From Pseudomonadota bacterium (GTDB lineage: Bacteria > Pseudomonadota > Gammaproteobacteria > Acidiferrobacterales > Acidiferrobacteraceae), in the NCBI GenBank assembly GCA_021777535.1, contig JAJYDN010000006.1:1-60068 (forward strand): a DNA stretch of 60,068 nt, written 5' to 3'. The position numbers and the translations under genes were made by a program. The notes under the pieces are model-generated. The model was not told the DNA's origin and ran no database searches. It was given only the letters and a program-made list of their open reading frames with translations. Below are positions 25,450-36,100 of this stretch, in pieces (position 1 is the stretch's first letter; each line of letters opens with the position of its first letter).

Positions 25450-26810
25450 CGGAGCTTGGCTATAGTCTGCTGGGATTCGTGCTGGCGATCGGCATCCTCA
25501 TCATTGTGCACGAGTTCGGGCATTACATCGTGGCCAAGTGGCTCGGCGTGAAGGTATTGCGGTTTTCGGTCGGGTTTGGCAAACCGCTGTGGGTACACCG
25601 GTCCGGGGCGGATCAGACGGAGTACGTGCTTGCGGCCGTGCCGCTTGGCGGCTATGTGAAGATGCTCGACGAGACCGAGGGCGAGGTGGCCCCCGAGGAA
25701 CGGGCGCGCGCCTTCAACCGGCAGCGTCTCTGGCGGCGCATGGCCATCGTGCTGGCAGGGCCGGCGTTCAACTTCCTGTTTGCGATCCTCGCGTACTGGG
25801 TCGTATTCCAGGTCGGCATCCCCGGCATCAAGCCCGTGATCGGACAGGTGATACCGGGGTCACCTGCGGCCGTGGGCGGCCTGCGGGTGGGAGACGAAAT
25901 CCTGTCCATCAACGGGAGCCCGATCAAGAGTCTCGGGCAGGACAGGCTCTATCTGTTCCAGAAGGCGCTCAGCCATGCCCGATTGCCGATGACCGTGCGG
26001 ACGCCGCATGGACGGATCAGGCAACTCTCGCTGAATCTCTCGTCCGTGAAGGCGGCGTCGCTCAGCGATGGAAGGCTGAGCAAAGCGCTCGGCTTTTCCG
26101 GATGGCAGCCGCCGCTTGTGCCGCGCGTCGGCGCCGTATTCCCCCATATGCCGGCCGCCGCCGCCGGCCTGCGCGCCGGAGATCTCATCACCCGAATCGA
26201 TGGCGCGCCGGTGACCAGCTGGCTCGCGGTAGCGCGTACCGTGCGTCACAATGCCGGAAAGCCGCTTGACTTCATGCTGCGGCGCCACGGGCGCACACAG
26301 CAATTGATCATCGTACCAAAAGCCATTAAGGTGAAAGGCCGGATCATCGGCGAGATCGGCGCCGCCATGCGCATCGAGCCGCTGCCATCCAGTCTGCGCG
26401 TCACCGTGCGGCTTGGGCCACTGGCAGCTGCGCGCGCAGCCGTGCGGAATACATGGCTCATGACGCGCCTGACCGTCGAAATGCTCGGCAAGATGATACT
26501 CCTGCAGGTTTCGCCACGGAGTATCAGCGGGCCTATCACGATCGCGCAATACGCGGGGTATTCGGTGCAGATCGGATTCTCCAGCTTTTTGATGTTTCTC
26601 GGTGTGGTAAGCATCAGTCTGGGGGTGCTGAATCTCATGCCGGTGCCGCTGCTCGACGGCGGGCACATATTCTTCTACATCCTGGAAGGGCTCAAAGGGG
26701 GGCCGGTGTCGGAACGGGTGATCGGCTGGGGGCAGCGGATTGGTGTGACATTGTTGCTCGGACTTATGGTACTCGCCTTTTACAACGACCTGACGCGCAT
26801 TCTGGGCTAA
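25443..26810 (+). CDS. rseP: Site-2 zinc metalloprotease RseP
   Basis: 455 residues from ATG 25443. TM1 carries the zinc motif HEFGH (23-27). Two PDZ domains follow, recognisable by [20 protein letters not shown] and [18 protein letters not shown]. The C-terminal membrane part has [12 protein letters not shown] with the third zinc ligand. It performs the second cut of anti-sigma-E factor and clears signal peptides. It stands directly before bamA, as usual. Confidence 0.97.
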   Translation: MLTELGYSLLGFVLAIGILIIVHEFGHYIVAKWLGVKVLRFSVGFGKPLWVHRSGADQTEYVLAAVPLGGYVKMLDETEGEVAPEERARAFNRQRLWRRMAIVLAGPAFNFLFAILAYWVVFQVGIPGIKPVIGQVIPGSPAAVGGLRVGDEILSINGSPIKSLGQDRLYLFQKALSHARLPMTVRTPHGRIRQLSLNLSSVKAASLSDGRLSKALGFSGWQPPLVPRVGAVFPHMPAAAAGLRAGDLITRIDGAPVTSWLAVARTVRHNAGKPLDFMLRRHGRTQQLIIVPKAIKVKGRIIGEIGAAMRIEPLPSSLRVTVRLGPLAAARAAVRNTWLMTRLTVEMLGKMILLQVSPRSISGPITIAQYAGYSVQIGFSSFLMFLGVVSISLGVLNLMPVPLLDGGHIFFYILEGLKGGPVSERVIGWGQRIGVTLLLGLMVLAFYNDLTRILG

Positions 26811-26832
26811 ACAAGGGCGGATATCATACACA

Positions 26833-29124
26833 ATGAAACAATGGGTGGCAGCGCTCGGCCTATGGGGCGTGCTTACGGGGGCGGCGCAGGCGGCGCCGTT
26901 CGTCATCGGACACATATCCATCGTCGGGATCAAGCGGATTTCCGCCGCGACGGTTCGCACGTACCTGCCGCTGCATGTCGGTGAGAACCTGACGCCCCAG
27001 CGGGCCGAGCGCGCTCTCAATGCGCTGTTCGAAACGGGTTTTTTCCGTGACATCAAGCTGCTGCAGGAAGGTGACACCCTCGTCGTCCAGGTGACCGAGC
27101 GGCCGTCGATTGCGCGCATCGATATCACGGGCACGCACGTCATCAAGGCCCACAAGCTCCTGAAGTCGCTCGCGGGCATCGGTCTCGCCGACGGGCGCGT
27201 ATTCAATGAAGCCCTTCTGCACAGCACGGAGCTCGATCTGCGCCGCCAGTATTTCAACCGCGGTTATTACGCGGTGCGCATCAAGACCGTCGTCAAACCT
27301 CTTCCACGCAACCGCGTTTCGATACATGTCGCTGTATCGGAAGGAAAGATTGCGCGCATCAAGCAGATTACGGTCGTCGGCGATCATCGGTACAAGGAGT
27401 CCCGCCTGCTCGGCCGCTTCAAGCTCGGGGCGCCGAACTTCTTGAGCTTCTTTACGGGAAATGACCGGTATTCGAAGCAGAAGATGATGGCCGATCTGGA
27501 GAACCTGCGGAGCTTCTACCTGAACCGCGGGTACCTGCACTTCCGCATCATTTCGACAGTGGTCGCAATTACGCCAGAGAAGAACTGGATCTATGTAACG
27601 ATCAATGTCCACGAGGGGCATCTTTACCGCATCTCCGGCTACCGTTTCATAGGGCACACGGTACTTCCGCCGGACGAACTGAACCGGCTCATCAGGCTGA
27701 AGCCTGGCGAGGTGTTCTCGCGGGAGAAAATCACGAAGGGGACGCGGGCCGTCATCGACGAACTCGGGAACCGCGGTTACGCCTTCGCGAACGTACGGGT
27801 AATACCGGCAATCGATGAAAAGACCCACACGATAGGGCTTTCATTCTTCGTCGAACCCGGACCGCGCGTGTACGTGCGGCGTATCCGGTTTGTCGGCAAT
27901 ACCGTGACGCAGGGTGTCGTCCTGCGGCGGGCCATGCGCCAGTATGAAGGGGCGTGGTTTTCGGCTGCACGAATCAAGGAATCGCTGACACTGATCCGGC
28001 GGCTTGGGTTTTTCAACAACGTACGGGTGACGACACCCCCGGTGCCGGGCCATCCGGACGAGGTGGACGTCGTGATCCACGTGCAGGAGCGGCCGACCGG
28101 CAGTGTCGTGGCAGGCATCGGCTATTCGGACCTGTACGGAATATTCCTGAACGGATCGGTGAGCTACCAGGATCTGTTGGGCACGGGCAGGCAGCTTTCC
28201 GTCACCGCGGATACGTCGGTGGCCTACAAAGACATCAGCCTTACCTACGTCAATCCGTATTATACGTCGTCCGGAATCAGCCGCGGCTTCAACATTTACG
28301 AGAGCACGTTCAACGCGGCCGAGGCCTACACCGCAGCCTACAATTCGCGGACCGTGGGCGCGGGCGTCTTTTACGGCATTCCGATTGGCGAAAACCGCGC
28401 GATCAATCTGGGCCTTGCCGTCGAGCAGGTGAAGATCACGACGAGTTCGTCGAGTGCGTATGTGGCGCAGCAGTTTGTCGCGCAGCATGGTTCGACAAAC
28501 AACATCATCAAGGCGACTTTTGGCTGGTCGCGCAATACGCTGAACAATGCCATCTTTCCGACAAGCGGTACGTACCAGCAAGTGAGTGGAGAACTGGGGC
28601 TTCCAGGCGGCGATCTCGAGTACTACCGCGCCTCCTACCTGGCGAGCATTTTCGTCCCGTTCGGGCGCCAATACAGTCTGAAGCTGAGCAACGAATGGAG
28701 CTACGGCAACGGCTACGGCAGGACGAACGGGCTGCCGTTCTTCAAGAACTTCTATGCCGGCGGCGCGAATTCGGTGCGCGGCTATCAGGCCGAGTCGCTC
28801 GGTCCGCGCGACATCCTGCCGCCGTACGACCCGATCGGCGGCAACAAGCGGGTGCTGGCGACCGCGGAATTCTACTTCCCGGTGCCCGGCACCTCGCGGC
28901 ACAACCGCTCCATGCGTTTCTCGGCGTTTTTGGATGCAGGCCAGGTGTACGGACCCGGACAACCGATGGCATTCGGGCAGATCCGGACATCGGTGGGTGT
29001 GGCATTCGACTGGTTCTCGCCGATTGCCCCGCTTAGTATCAGTATCGCGCGGCCGCTGAATGCGCGGCCAGGCGATCAGACCCGTACGGTACAGTTCACG
29101 CTCGGCACGCTCTTCATGTACTAG
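26833..29124 (+). CDS. bamA: Outer-membrane protein assembly factor BamA
   Basis: 763 residues from ATG 26833. Signal peptide (VAALGLWGVLTGAAQA), five POTRA domains (about 22-420) and a C-terminal 16-strand Omp85 barrel. The barrel holds the loop-6 VRGYQ motif (GANSVRGYQAESLGPRD). The last residues VQFTLGTLFMY are short; the expected aromatic C-terminus is met by Tyr. It inserts beta-barrel proteins into the outer membrane. Unlike most relatives, it is followed directly by lpxD with no skp gene between. Confidence 0.97.
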   Translation: MKQWVAALGLWGVLTGAAQAAPFVIGHISIVGIKRISAATVRTYLPLHVGENLTPQRAERALNALFETGFFRDIKLLQEGDTLVVQVTERPSIARIDITGTHVIKAHKLLKSLAGIGLADGRVFNEALLHSTELDLRRQYFNRGYYAVRIKTVVKPLPRNRVSIHVAVSEGKIARIKQITVVGDHRYKESRLLGRFKLGAPNFLSFFTGNDRYSKQKMMADLENLRSFYLNRGYLHFRIISTVVAITPEKNWIYVTINVHEGHLYRISGYRFIGHTVLPPDELNRLIRLKPGEVFSREKITKGTRAVIDELGNRGYAFANVRVIPAIDEKTHTIGLSFFVEPGPRVYVRRIRFVGNTVTQGVVLRRAMRQYEGAWFSAARIKESLTLIRRLGFFNNVRVTTPPVPGHPDEVDVVIHVQERPTGSVVAGIGYSDLYGIFLNGSVSYQDLLGTGRQLSVTADTSVAYKDISLTYVNPYYTSSGISRGFNIYESTFNAAEAYTAAYNSRTVGAGVFYGIPIGENRAINLGLAVEQVKITTSSSSAYVAQQFVAQHGSTNNIIKATFGWSRNTLNNAIFPTSGTYQQVSGELGLPGGDLEYYRASYLASIFVPFGRQYSLKLSNEWSYGNGYGRTNGLPFFKNFYAGGANSVRGYQAESLGPRDILPPYDPIGGNKRVLATAEFYFPVPGTSRHNRSMRFSAFLDAGQVYGPGQPMAFGQIRTSVGVAFDWFSPIAPLSISIARPLNARPGDQTRTVQFTLGTLFMY

Positions 29125-29188
29125 CGGGAACACCCGGCGAAAGCTAGGCTTAAGACGGCGAGGAGGCGGGCGAAGCGCCCAGGGGAGC

Positions 29189-30229
29189 ATGGTGTATAGG
29201 TTGAGCGATCTTGCACGCGTGGCGGGTGCGACATTGCGGGGCAATGGAGACAAGGAGATTCAGGGCGTTGCGCCGCTGTCACGGGCGGGCGAACGGGAGA
29301 TCGCCTACTGTGCGGCATCGCGTTACCGGGCGCAGATCAGCAACTGCCGGGCCGGTGCGCTCATCGTCACCGCCGAAGATGCCGAGGGCCTCGAACACGA
29401 CATACTGATCTGCGCGGATCCGCGGGTAGCCTTTGCGCGGGTCGCCAATGCGCTCTGTCCGGTGCCGGTGGTCACCCCGGGCCGGCACCCGAGCGCGGTT
29501 ATTGCGGCCGACAGCGAGATCGATCCCGGCGCCTCCATCGGACCCTGCGCGGTCATCGAGACCGGCGCGGTCATCGGTGCGGGGGCCAGTATCGGCGCCG
29601 GTGCGTTTGTCGGCGCAAGGACCCGTGTCGGGGCGCGCACGCGGATCGAGGCACGTGTGGTCATCATGCATGACTGCGTGATCGGGGAAGACTGCGCGAT
29701 TTCGCCTGGCGCCGTCATCGGCGGCGAGGGCTTTGGCTATGTCCGCGAAAGCGACGGACACTGGCTCAAGGTGCCCCAGCTTGGCCGGGTGGTGATCGGC
29801 AACCGGGTGGACATCGGCGCCAATACCACGGTCGATCGCGGCGCCCTGGGTGATACCGTCATCGCCGACGGCGTGAAGCTCGATAATCTCATCCAGATTG
29901 CCCACAACGTGAAAGTCGGCAGCGACACGGCGATGGCCGGCTGTGTCGGCGTGGCCGGCAGCGCAGTCATTGGCAGCCGTTGCCTCATCGCGGGTGGTGC
30001 GGGCATCATGGGTCACATTACAATAGGGGACGACGTCGAGGTTACGGCGATGTCCTTTTTGAAGAATTCCGTCGAAGGGCCGGGGCGTTTTTCGTCGAGT
30101 TTGCCGGCGACGAACGCCGATGTATGGGCGAAGAACGTCGGACGTTTTCGTCATATCGATGAATTGGCTCGGCGACTTCGGCGCGCGGAGCGGGCGATCA
30201 AACAGTTATTGTCAGGGGGAAAACCGTGA
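29189..30229 (+). CDS. lpxD: UDP-3-O-acylglucosamine N-acyltransferase
   Basis: 346 residues from ATG 29189 (AGGGGAG box); the frame is open farther 5' into bamA but that part is not homologous. N-terminal uridine-binding domain (YRLSDLARVAGATLRG), then many left-handed beta-helix hexapeptides (for example IDPGASIGPCAVIETGAVIG) and the catalytic His in LIQIAHNVKVG. It adds the second acyl chain in lipid A synthesis. The 64-bp gap before it contains no skp/ompH gene. Overlaps fabZ by 4 bp. Confidence 0.97.
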   Translation: MVYRLSDLARVAGATLRGNGDKEIQGVAPLSRAGEREIAYCAASRYRAQISNCRAGALIVTAEDAEGLEHDILICADPRVAFARVANALCPVPVVTPGRHPSAVIAADSEIDPGASIGPCAVIETGAVIGAGASIGAGAFVGARTRVGARTRIEARVVIMHDCVIGEDCAISPGAVIGGEGFGYVRESDGHWLKVPQLGRVVIGNRVDIGANTTVDRGALGDTVIADGVKLDNLIQIAHNVKVGSDTAMAGCVGVAGSAVIGSRCLIAGGAGIMGHITIGDDVEVTAMSFLKNSVEGPGRFSSSLPATNADVWAKNVGRFRHIDELARRLRRAERAIKQLLSGGKP

Positions 30230-30672
30230 ACAGTTTCGATATTTACGAGGTGATGAAACACCTCCCGCACCGCTATCCGTTTCTGCTTGTCGATCGGGTG
30301 CGCGACTTCGGGCCGAATGAATCGCTGGTGGCACTGAAGAATGTCACGATCAACGAACCATTCTTTCAGGGGCATTTCCCCCACTGGCCGGTGATGCCGG
30401 GAGTGCTGGTCATCGAAGCGATGGCGCAGGCCTGCGCAATCCTCTCATTCAAGTCGCTGGAGAGGTACCCGGGCGATCGGGGCATCTATCTGTTCGTCGG
30501 CATCGATAAGGCCCGCTTCAAGCGCCCGGTGAACGCCGGCGACCAGTTGCGGCTGAATGCAAAACTCATTCGCAAAAAGCAGAACATCTGGAAATTCGAG
30601 GCCAATGCCACGGTAGACGGCGTCGTGGTGTCTGCAGCGGAGCTGATGTGCACCTACAAGGACATCCCATGA
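30226..30672 (+). CDS. fabZ: 3-hydroxyacyl-[acyl-carrier-protein] dehydratase FabZ
   Basis: 148 residues from GTG 30226 in a GTGA overlap with lpxD. Hot-dog fold with YEVMKHLPHRYPFLLVDRV and GHFPHWPVMPGVLVIEAMAQ, providing the catalytic His and Glu. It dehydrates 3-hydroxyacyl-ACP and competes with LpxA for hydroxyacyl-ACP, hence the conserved clustering. Overlaps lpxA by ATGA. Confidence 0.97.
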   Translation: MNSFDIYEVMKHLPHRYPFLLVDRVRDFGPNESLVALKNVTINEPFFQGHFPHWPVMPGVLVIEAMAQACAILSFKSLERYPGDRGIYLFVGIDKARFKRPVNAGDQLRLNAKLIRKKQNIWKFEANATVDGVVVSAAELMCTYKDIP

Positions 30673-31439
30673 TCCACCCCCAGGCGATCATCGATCCGGA
30701 TGCGCAACTGGGACCTGGGGTGGAAGTCGGACCGTTTTCTATCATAGGTCCGGAAGTGGAGATCGGTGAAGGCTGCTGGATCGGTCCGCACGTTGTCATC
30801 AAGGGACCCACCCGCATCGGCCGGCGTAATCGCTTTTTCCAGTTTTGTTCGATCGGGGACGATCCCCAGGATCTCAAGTTCCACGGCGAACGGTCGTGGC
30901 TTGAGATCGGAGACGAGAATGTGTTCCGCGAGTATGTCACGGCAAGCCGCGGCACGGAGGGCGGCGGTGGCGTCACCCGGGTCGGGAATCGGAATCTGTT
31001 CATGGCGAGCACCCATGTGGCGCACGACTGCCAGGTGGGAAGCCACACGATTCTTGCAAACGGGGTGGGCCTTGCCGGACATGTGACCGTGGAAGACTAC
31101 GCAATACTCGGTGGTTTCACGGGGGTCCATCAATTTTGCCGGTTGGGCGCGCACTGTATGACAGCAGGCGGGACCATCGTCATTCAGGATGTCCCGCCCT
31201 ATACGATGGTGGCCGGCAACTCGGCGCGGCCCTTTGGCATCAATGTGACGGGGCTCAAGCGGCGCGGGTTCACGAACGAGGCCGTGGCGGCGATCAAGCG
31301 GGCCTACAAGCTCGTGTACAAGTCGGGGTTGCGCCTCGAAGATGCCATTGCCGAACTCGAGCGGATGCGCACGGAACACCCCGAGATAGGACCGTTGGCA
31401 GACTTTCTGGGCCAGGACGGCCGCGGCATCGTGCGCTGA
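30669..31439 (+). CDS. lpxA: Acyl-ACP--UDP-N-acetylglucosamine O-acyltransferase
   Basis: 256 residues from ATG 30669. Left-handed beta-helix repeats (IHPQAIIDPDAQLGPGVEVG), the catalytic His in MASTHVAHDCQVG, and the C-terminal helical domain starting GINVTGLKRRGF. First step of lipid A synthesis. Its stop shares one base with the lpxB start. Confidence 0.97.
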   Translation: MIHPQAIIDPDAQLGPGVEVGPFSIIGPEVEIGEGCWIGPHVVIKGPTRIGRRNRFFQFCSIGDDPQDLKFHGERSWLEIGDENVFREYVTASRGTEGGGGVTRVGNRNLFMASTHVAHDCQVGSHTILANGVGLAGHVTVEDYAILGGFTGVHQFCRLGAHCMTAGGTIVIQDVPPYTMVAGNSARPFGINVTGLKRRGFTNEAVAAIKRAYKLVYKSGLRLEDAIAELERMRTEHPEIGPLADFLGQDGRGIVR

Positions 31440-32590
31440 TGGGCCTGAAAGTCGGCATTGTCGCCGGCGAGGCCTCGGGAGACGTGCTCGGCGCAGGCCT
31501 TATGGCGGCGCTCAGGCGTGAAGAGGACTGCCAGTTCGAAGGGATCTGCGGGCCCGCCATGGCCGCGGAGGGTGGCATCAGCCGCTATCCCATGGAGCGG
31601 CTGGCAGTGACCGGGATCGCGGAGGTGATCGGACGCATACCGGAGATCGTGCGCATGCGGCGTGATCTGATCCGGCACTTCCGTGCCCGGCGGCCGGATT
31701 GCGTGATCGGCATCGACGCGCCGGATTTCACTCTGGCCCTGGAGCGCGCCTTGAAGCGCGACGGCATTCCGGTCGTCCATTACGTGAGTCCGACGGTCTG
31801 GGCGTGGCGCCGCTACCGGGTGCGGACCGTGGCGCGCAGCGCCGATCTCTTGCTTGCGCTTTTGCCCTTCGAGCCGCCTTATTACGAAGGCCACATGCGG
31901 GCCCTATACGTCGGGCACCCCTTGGCCGATCGTATCCGGGAGGACCCGACGCCGGTGCGGGCGCGCCAGCAACTGCGCATGGACGAGGAGGGGCTCGTGA
32001 TAGCCCTGTTGCCCGGCAGCCGCGAGAACGAACTGAAAGCGCATGGGCAGCTTTTCGTGCGCACGGCAATGCGGCTTGCGATGCGCTACCCGCAATGCCG
32101 GTTCGTGGTGCCTTTCGCCAGCCGCAAGACACGGATGATCTTCGAAGATGCGATTCGCGAGGAAGGGGCTTACGACTTGCCGCTTATGCGCGTGCATGGG
32201 CATGCGGCACAGGCCATGGCCGCATCGGACATCGTCATCGTCGCCTCGGGCACTGCAGCCCTGGAAGCGGCGCTTGTGGGGCGCCCGATGATCGTGACGT
32301 ACCGGACGTCATCGCTTAGTTACCACCTCCTGCGCGGGCTGGTGCGTCTGGATTATTATTCGCTGCCGAACCATCTTCTCGGGGCACCCCTCGTTCCGGA
32401 GCTCATCCAGCAGAAGGCGACACCGGATCACCTGGTCGCAGCGGCCGAGCGGCTGATCGAGAGCCCAAGTGCGCGCGGGGAGATGGTAGCGGCGTTTACG
32501 CGCATCCGCGAAGAGCTGCGCCGCAACGCCGACCAGACGGCGGCACGCGCCGTGCTGGACCTCATTGCGCAAAAGCGGGCAGGGGCATGA
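31439..32590 (+). CDS. lpxB: Lipid-A-disaccharide synthase
   Basis: 383 residues from ATG 31439. GT-B glycosyltransferase (family 19): VGIVAGEASGDVLGAGLM, GIDAPDFTLALERALK, HYVSPTVWAWRRYR, LLPGSRENEL and the donor-site IVASGTAALEAALVGRPMIV. It condenses UDP-diacyl-GlcN with lipid X. Overlaps rnhB by 4 bp. Confidence 0.97.
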   Translation: MGLKVGIVAGEASGDVLGAGLMAALRREEDCQFEGICGPAMAAEGGISRYPMERLAVTGIAEVIGRIPEIVRMRRDLIRHFRARRPDCVIGIDAPDFTLALERALKRDGIPVVHYVSPTVWAWRRYRVRTVARSADLLLALLPFEPPYYEGHMRALYVGHPLADRIREDPTPVRARQQLRMDEEGLVIALLPGSRENELKAHGQLFVRTAMRLAMRYPQCRFVVPFASRKTRMIFEDAIREEGAYDLPLMRVHGHAAQAMAASDIVIVASGTAALEAALVGRPMIVTYRTSSLSYHLLRGLVRLDYYSLPNHLLGAPLVPELIQQKATPDHLVAAAERLIESPSARGEMVAAFTRIREELRRNADQTAARAVLDLIAQKRAGA

Positions 32591-33171
32591 CGACGGGATT
32601 GATCGCAGGGGTCGATGAAGCCGGTGTCGGACCACTGGCAGGTCCCGTCTATGCGGCGGCGGTGATCCTGCGCCGGTGCGTGCGCATCGACGGACTCGAT
32701 GATTCCAAGCGGTTGAGCCCCAAAAAGCGCCTCATCGTGGCCGAGCAGGTCAGGCAGTCCGCGGTCGCGTTTGCGATCGGCCGCGCGGATGTGGCGGAGA
32801 TAGACAGCCTGAATGTGCTGCACGCGGCATGGCTTGCGATGCGCCGCGCCGTCGATGCATTGAGCCCGGCGGCAACGCAGGTGCTCGTCGACGGACTCTA
32901 CGCCCCGCCCTTTCCGTGCCCGGCGCGGGCCATTGTCCAGGGCGATGCCACGGTGGCTTCCATCATGGCGGCGTCGGTGCTGGCCAAAGTGGCGCGCGAC
33001 GCGGAGATGTGCGAGTGGGACAGCGTCTACCCGCAGTACGGTTTTGCGGTCCACAAGGGGTACGGAACGGCGCGGCACCTCGCCGCATTGAAGGAATTCG
33101 GTCCCTGTGCCCTGCATAGAAGCGGTTATGCGCCGGTGCGTGATGCCATGCAGGAAGAGGAAGACACGTGA
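32587..33171 (+). CDS. rnhB: Ribonuclease HII
   Basis: 194 residues from ATG 32587. Acidic active site: AGVDEAGVGPLAGPVYAAAV (Asp, Glu), LDDSKRLSPKKR, the third Asp in QVLVDGLYAP and ASVLAKVARD. It removes ribonucleotides from DNA. Sits between lpxB and dnaE as in E. coli, overlapping both neighbours by 4 bp. Confidence 0.97.
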   Translation: MTTGLIAGVDEAGVGPLAGPVYAAAVILRRCVRIDGLDDSKRLSPKKRLIVAEQVRQSAVAFAIGRADVAEIDSLNVLHAAWLAMRRAVDALSPAATQVLVDGLYAPPFPCPARAIVQGDATVASIMAASVLAKVARDAEMCEWDSVYPQYGFAVHKGYGTARHLAALKEFGPCALHRSGYAPVRDAMQEEEDT

Positions 33172-36100
33172 GCGGGTTCGTGCACCTGCACCTGCATTCG
33201 GAATATTCGCTTGCCGATGGGCTGGTGCGCCTGGACGAGCTCGTCGGTGCGTGCGTGCGCGACGGCATGCCGGCCGTGGCGGTCACCGATCTCGCTAATC
33301 TTTTCGGGATGGTCAAGTTCTACAAGGCTGCAGTGGCGGGGGGGATCAAGCCCATCATCGGCGCCGACATCGGGGTGGAGGCGGCACCGGGTGGCAAAGA
33401 GGTGCCACGGCTGGTGCTCCTCTGCCAGAATCTGCAGGGCTATCGCAACCTGAGTATTTTGCTCACCCGGGCCTACAGCGAAGGCCAGGGGCGGGGGCGG
33501 CCGTGTGTCGCGCAAAGCTGGTTGCCAGGGCACACGGAGGGCCTCATTGCGCTGTCGGGCGCGCTCGAAGGCGACATCGGGCAGGCGCTCATCGCAAGCC
33601 ACCGGGCCCAGGCAGAGGCCGCTGCGCGCCAGTGGGCGCAGCTCTTTCCGGGACGTTTCTACATCGAACTGCAACGGACCGGTCAGCCGCTGCAGGAAGA
33701 GTACAACCGGCTCGCCGTGGGGCTGGCAAGGGAGCTCACGTTGCCGGTCGTGGCGACCCACAACGTGCGCTTTCTGAGCCAGGAGGATTTCGAGGCGCAC
33801 GAGATTCGCGTCTGCATCCATGAAGGGCGCACCCTTGCGGATCCGCGCCGCCCGCGTCGCTACACCAAGGAGCAGTATCTGGCGCGCCCAGACCAGATGG
33901 AGCGGCTTTTCGCCGACATCCCGGACGCCATCGAAAACACCGTGGAAATCGCCAAGCGCTGTACGCTCGAATTCTGCTTCGACAAGCATTTCCTGCCGAA
34001 TTTCCCGGTGGCCGGAAAATCGGTCGACGAAGTCCTGGATGAACAGGCCCGCACGGGGCTTGACCGGCGCATGGGGCGCATGCCGGAGGCATTGCGCGCG
34101 GAAAAGACCGGTCCCTACGCAGAACGGCTCGCGCTTGAGCTTTCCGTCATCAAGAAAATGGGGTTTTCGGGATACTTCCTGATCGTGGCCGACTTCATTG
34201 CGTGGGCCAAAGGGCACGATGTCCCGGTGGGTCCCGGACGCGGATCGGGTGCGGGGTCGCTGGTGGCCTACGCGCTTGGCATCACCGAGCTCGATCCGAT
34301 CGAATACGAACTCCTTTTCGAGCGCTTCCTGAATCCGGAACGCGTGTCCTTGCCCGATTTCGACGTCGACTTCTGCATGGACGGGCGCGATCGTGTGATC
34401 GAGTATGTCACGGAGCGCTACGGCAGCGACCGCGTTTCGCAGATCATCACCTTTGGCACGATGGCGGCAAAGGCGGTGGTCCGCGACGTGGGGCGGGTCC
34501 TCGATCATCCGTATGGCTACTGCGACAAACTCGCCAAACTCATTCCGCACGACCTGGGCATAACCCTCGATCAGGCGCTCGAGCAGGAACCCATCCTGAA
34601 GGAGCGCTACGAGAAGGAAGAGGACGTGCGGGCGCTGCTGGACGCGGCACGCAAGCTCGAGGGGCTCGCGCGCAATGCCGGCAAGCATGCCGGCGGTGTC
34701 GTGATCGCGCCGAGCGTGCTGACAGATTTCATGCCGCTTTATTGCGAAGCGGGGAGCAGCCAGTTCGTGACCCAGCTCGACAAGGACGACGTCGAGGCGC
34801 TGGGACTGGTGAAGTTCGACTTTCTTGGCCTGCGCACGCTCACGATCATTGCAAAGGCGGTAAAGATCGTCGACCAACTGCGGGCATCGCAGGGAGAGCC
34901 GCCGCTTGCGCTCGATGCGTTGCCCGTGGATGACCCCGACGCGTACAAGCTGCTGAAGGCATGCCGGACGACGGCACTCTTTCAGCTGGAGTCGCGCGGA
35001 ATGAAGGAGCTGATCCAGCGGCTGCAGCCCGACAATTTTGAAGAGATCGTGGCGCTCGTGGCGCTGTTCCGGCCCGGTCCGTTGCAGTCGGGCATGGTGG
35101 ATGATTTCATCAACCGCAAGCATGGGCGGGCGCGCATCGAATACCCGCATGAGGTGCTGGCGCCGATCCTGAAGCCAACCTATGGCGTGATCCTGTATCA
35201 GGAACAGGTGATGCAGATTGCACAGGTGCTGGCGGGGTACAGTCTTGGGAAGGCCGATCTCTTGCGCCGCGCCATGGGCAAGAAGAAGCCCGAGGAGATG
35301 GCCAAGCAGCGGGAAGGGTTCGTCGGCGGCGCAGAGCAGCGCGGGTATGATGGACGCCTCGCGAGCGCCATCTTCAATCTTATTGAAAAGTTCGCAGGCT
35401 ACGGATTCAACCGGTCGCACTCGGCGGCGTATGCGCTTTTGAGTTATCAGACGGCCTGGCTGAAGGCGCATCATCCGGCGGCCTTCATGGCCGGCGTGCT
35501 GTCGGCCGACATGGACAAGACCGACAAGGTCGTGACCATGATCGCCGAGTGCAGCGACATGGGCATCGCGGTGATACCGCCCGATATCAATCGCTGTGGT
35601 CAGGAATTCGTCGTCGTCGACGGCAAAACGATCCTGTACGGGCTTGGTGCGATCAAGGGCCTCGGTGAATCGGCCATCGAGGCGCTCTTGCAGGCGCGCG
35701 AAGGCGGCCCCTTTGTGGATCTGTTTGATCTGTGCCGCCGCGTCGACGGCCGCCGTGTGAACCGGCGGGTACTCGAGTGCCTGATCCTGGCTGGCGCCTG
35801 CGACCGCCTCGGACCGCACCGCGGTGCGATGATGGCCTCCCTCGAGGTGGCACTGAATGCCGCCGAACAGCAGGGCCGCAATGCCGCGCTCGGTCAGGAC
35901 GATCTTTTTGGCGGCGGCAGCGGCGTGGGGGTCTATCAGCCGGAATTTGTCCAGGTCGAACGCTGGCCGAGCGAGCGCCAGCTTGAGGGCGAAAAAGAGA
36001 CCCTTGGACTCTATCTAACCGGTCATCCGGTCGACCGCTACGCGCAGGAGCTGCAGCAGATCACGGGCTCTACCCTGGCGGACCTGAAGACAAGCGAGGA

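Noticed and set aside
33126-35819. 897-codon minus-strand ORF opposite dnaE
   Set aside because: It is the complement of dnaE and reflects codon bias in GC-rich DNA; composition is His/Arg/Asp-rich with no domains.
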